Below, piece after piece: positions 40,597-41,473 of a stretch of DNA of 41,473 nucleotides; the first letter of the stretch is position 1, and every line of letters begins with the position of its first letter. The stretch lies in the NCBI GenBank assembly GCA_035294725.1, contig DATGKK010000055.1:1-41473 (forward strand), written 5' to 3'. The translations under genes were made by a program, and so were the position numbers. The notes beneath the pieces are model-generated. The model was not told the origin of the DNA. It saw nothing but the letters and a program-made list of their open reading frames with translations, and did no database searches. This stretch comes from DATGKK01 sp035294725. Lineage in GTDB: Bacteria > Actinomycetota > Acidimicrobiia > Acidimicrobiales > Bog-793.

Positions 40597-41473
40597 CTAC
40601 GGGCCGGTCCGGAGCTCCCCGGCTTCGGCCGGCGGGCCGGCGGGCTCACCGGCGCCGGGCACGAGGTGGCCGCCTGCGACCACCGCCCGCCCCCCGACGA
40701 CGACGGTGCGGATCCCGACCGGTAGCCGGAACGGGTGCTCGAAGGTCGCCTTGTCGGCGATCTCCGCCGGGTCGAACAGGACGAGGTCGGCCGCCAAACC
40801 GGGCCGGATCTCGCCGATCCGACCGCCGAGGCCGACGACGGCGGCGGCCTGGGAGGTCATCTTCCGGACTGCCTCGACGAGATCGAGCGTGCCGAGCTCG
40901 CGGACGAAGCGGCCGAGCACCCTCGGGAAGGTGCCGTGGAGGCGGGGGTGTGGGTGGCCGCCGTGGTCGACGACGGCGTCGGTCCCGACCGAGGTGTAGG
41001 GCTGGGCGAGGAAGCGGGCGATGTTCTCCTCGACGTTGTTGAACGAGACGAGGGACATCGAGAGCCGCTCGCTCACGAGGAGGTCGAACACGACGTCGAA
41101 CCCCTCCTGCGACTCCGTGTCGCTCACCCCCGAGGCCCGGATGACGTCGGCGAAGGAGCGGCCCACGAGCTCGCGGCGGCGGCAGCGGGCCACCCTCAGC
41201 CCCTCCCAGCCCGACGAGAACCGCCACCAGTTGTCCCACGTCGTCGTGTCCCCCATGAGCTGGGCGCGAAGCCTCGCCCGCACGGCGGGGTCGCCGAGGC
41301 GGGCGAGGGCGGCGTGCTGCCCCCCCTCCTGCACCCACGGCGGGAGGAGGACGATCGCCGAGGTGGAGCCGGCGACGTAGGGATGGACGTCGGCCGAGAC
41401 CCTGACGCCGGAGCGCCGGGCGGCGTCGATCTGGTCGAGGACGGTGGCGGCCTTCGGCCAGTTGTCCCGCCCC
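40597..41473 (-). CDS. N-acyl-D-amino-acid deacylase (D-aminoacylase), 5' part cut by window edge
   Basis: The C-terminal 292 residues or so of an amidohydrolase that removes N-acyl groups from D-amino acids. The frame is open to the right edge; the first residues in the window read NWPKAATVLDQIDAARRSGVRV, then DVHPYVAGSTS and LLPPWVQEGG, all hallmark segments. VGTDAVVDHGGHPHPRLHGTFPRVLGRFVRE carries the expected metal Asp, and GLAADLVLFDP closes the composite beta domain. A GTG at 41334 is internal, not the start. It converges on the hydantoinase gene with 31 bases between stops. Confidence 0.92.
   Translation of the reverse strand, partial: GRDNWPKAATVLDQIDAARRSGVRVSADVHPYVAGSTSAIVLLPPWVQEGGQHAALARLGDPAVRARLRAQLMGDTTTWDNWWRFSSGWEGLRVARCRRRELVGRSFADVIRASGVSDTESQEGFDVVFDLLVSERLSMSLVSFNNVEENIARFLAQPYTSVGTDAVVDHGGHPHPRLHGTFPRVLGRFVRELGTLDLVEAVRKMTSQAAAVVGLGGRIGEIRPGLAADLVLFDPAEIADKATFEHPFRLPVGIRTVVVGGRAVVAGGHLVPGAGEPAGPPAEAGELRTGP

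Overview
The window is very GC-rich DNA with a strong third-position G/C bias, GTG and TTG starts, and a near-textbook S-(hydroxymethyl)mycothiol dehydrogenase. Mycothiol is restricted to Actinobacteria, so the host is almost certainly an actinomycete-type bacterium. The Thr-rich lipoprotein linkers and the mix of genes would suit an Acidimicrobiia-like lineage, but that placement is inference. About 30 protein genes fill nearly all of the sequence. I see no rRNA, tRNA, CRISPR array, transposase or integrase.

Region 1 (1-11.3 kb and 13.1-22.3 kb) looks like a dispersed catabolic island. It holds a Rieske mononuclear-iron oxygenase of the betaine/carnitine demethylase type, an acyl-CoA dehydrogenase, a sarcosine-oxidase-like flavoprotein coupled to a cupin, and a phytoene-desaturase-like flavoprotein coupled to an ADP-forming acyl-CoA synthetase. 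It also holds a TetR regulator, a complete polyamine-type ABC importer (potDBCA order), a class III aminotransferase and mycothiol-dependent formaldehyde dehydrogenase. Four near-identical inverted repeats, GACTG(A/T)-N4-TCAGTC, sit on the promoters of the Rieske gene, the divergent acyl-CoA dehydrogenase/flavoprotein pair, the divergent flavoprotein/tetR pair and the aminotransferase. This points to one local regulon. My reading is uptake and oxidative N-demethylation of a methylated amine, with the released formaldehyde handled through mycothiol. The substrate is unknown.

Housekeeping or unassigned genes lie between these: a WS/DGAT acyltransferase cut by the left edge, three lipoproteins (one with Yx(FWY)xxD-type repeats), an isoaspartate methyltransferase-like protein with a long C-terminal extension, a second zinc alcohol dehydrogenase, an orphan molybdopterin-binding hydroxylase large subunit and a small DUF2510 membrane protein.

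Region 2 (25.4-32.1 kb) is a divergent unit. A second TetR regulator faces an alpha/beta hydrolase followed by a tightly coupled branched-chain-amino-acid-type ABC importer (livF, G, H, M, K). The shared site GAACGACCGTTC occurs once in front of each side, and a 19-bp stem hairpin closes the operon.

Region 3 (32.2-41.5 kb) holds an M16 peptidase pair (one subunit catalytic, one not), a class I/II aminotransferase, two consecutive fold-type II PLP enzymes, a hydantoinase/dihydropyrimidinase and, convergent to it, a D-aminoacylase cut by the right edge. This resembles an amino-acid, hydantoin or D-amino-acid scavenging set.

A recurring feature is a -10-like hexamer exactly six bases before the start codon at six genes, which implies leaderless mRNAs. 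It helps fix several start codons.
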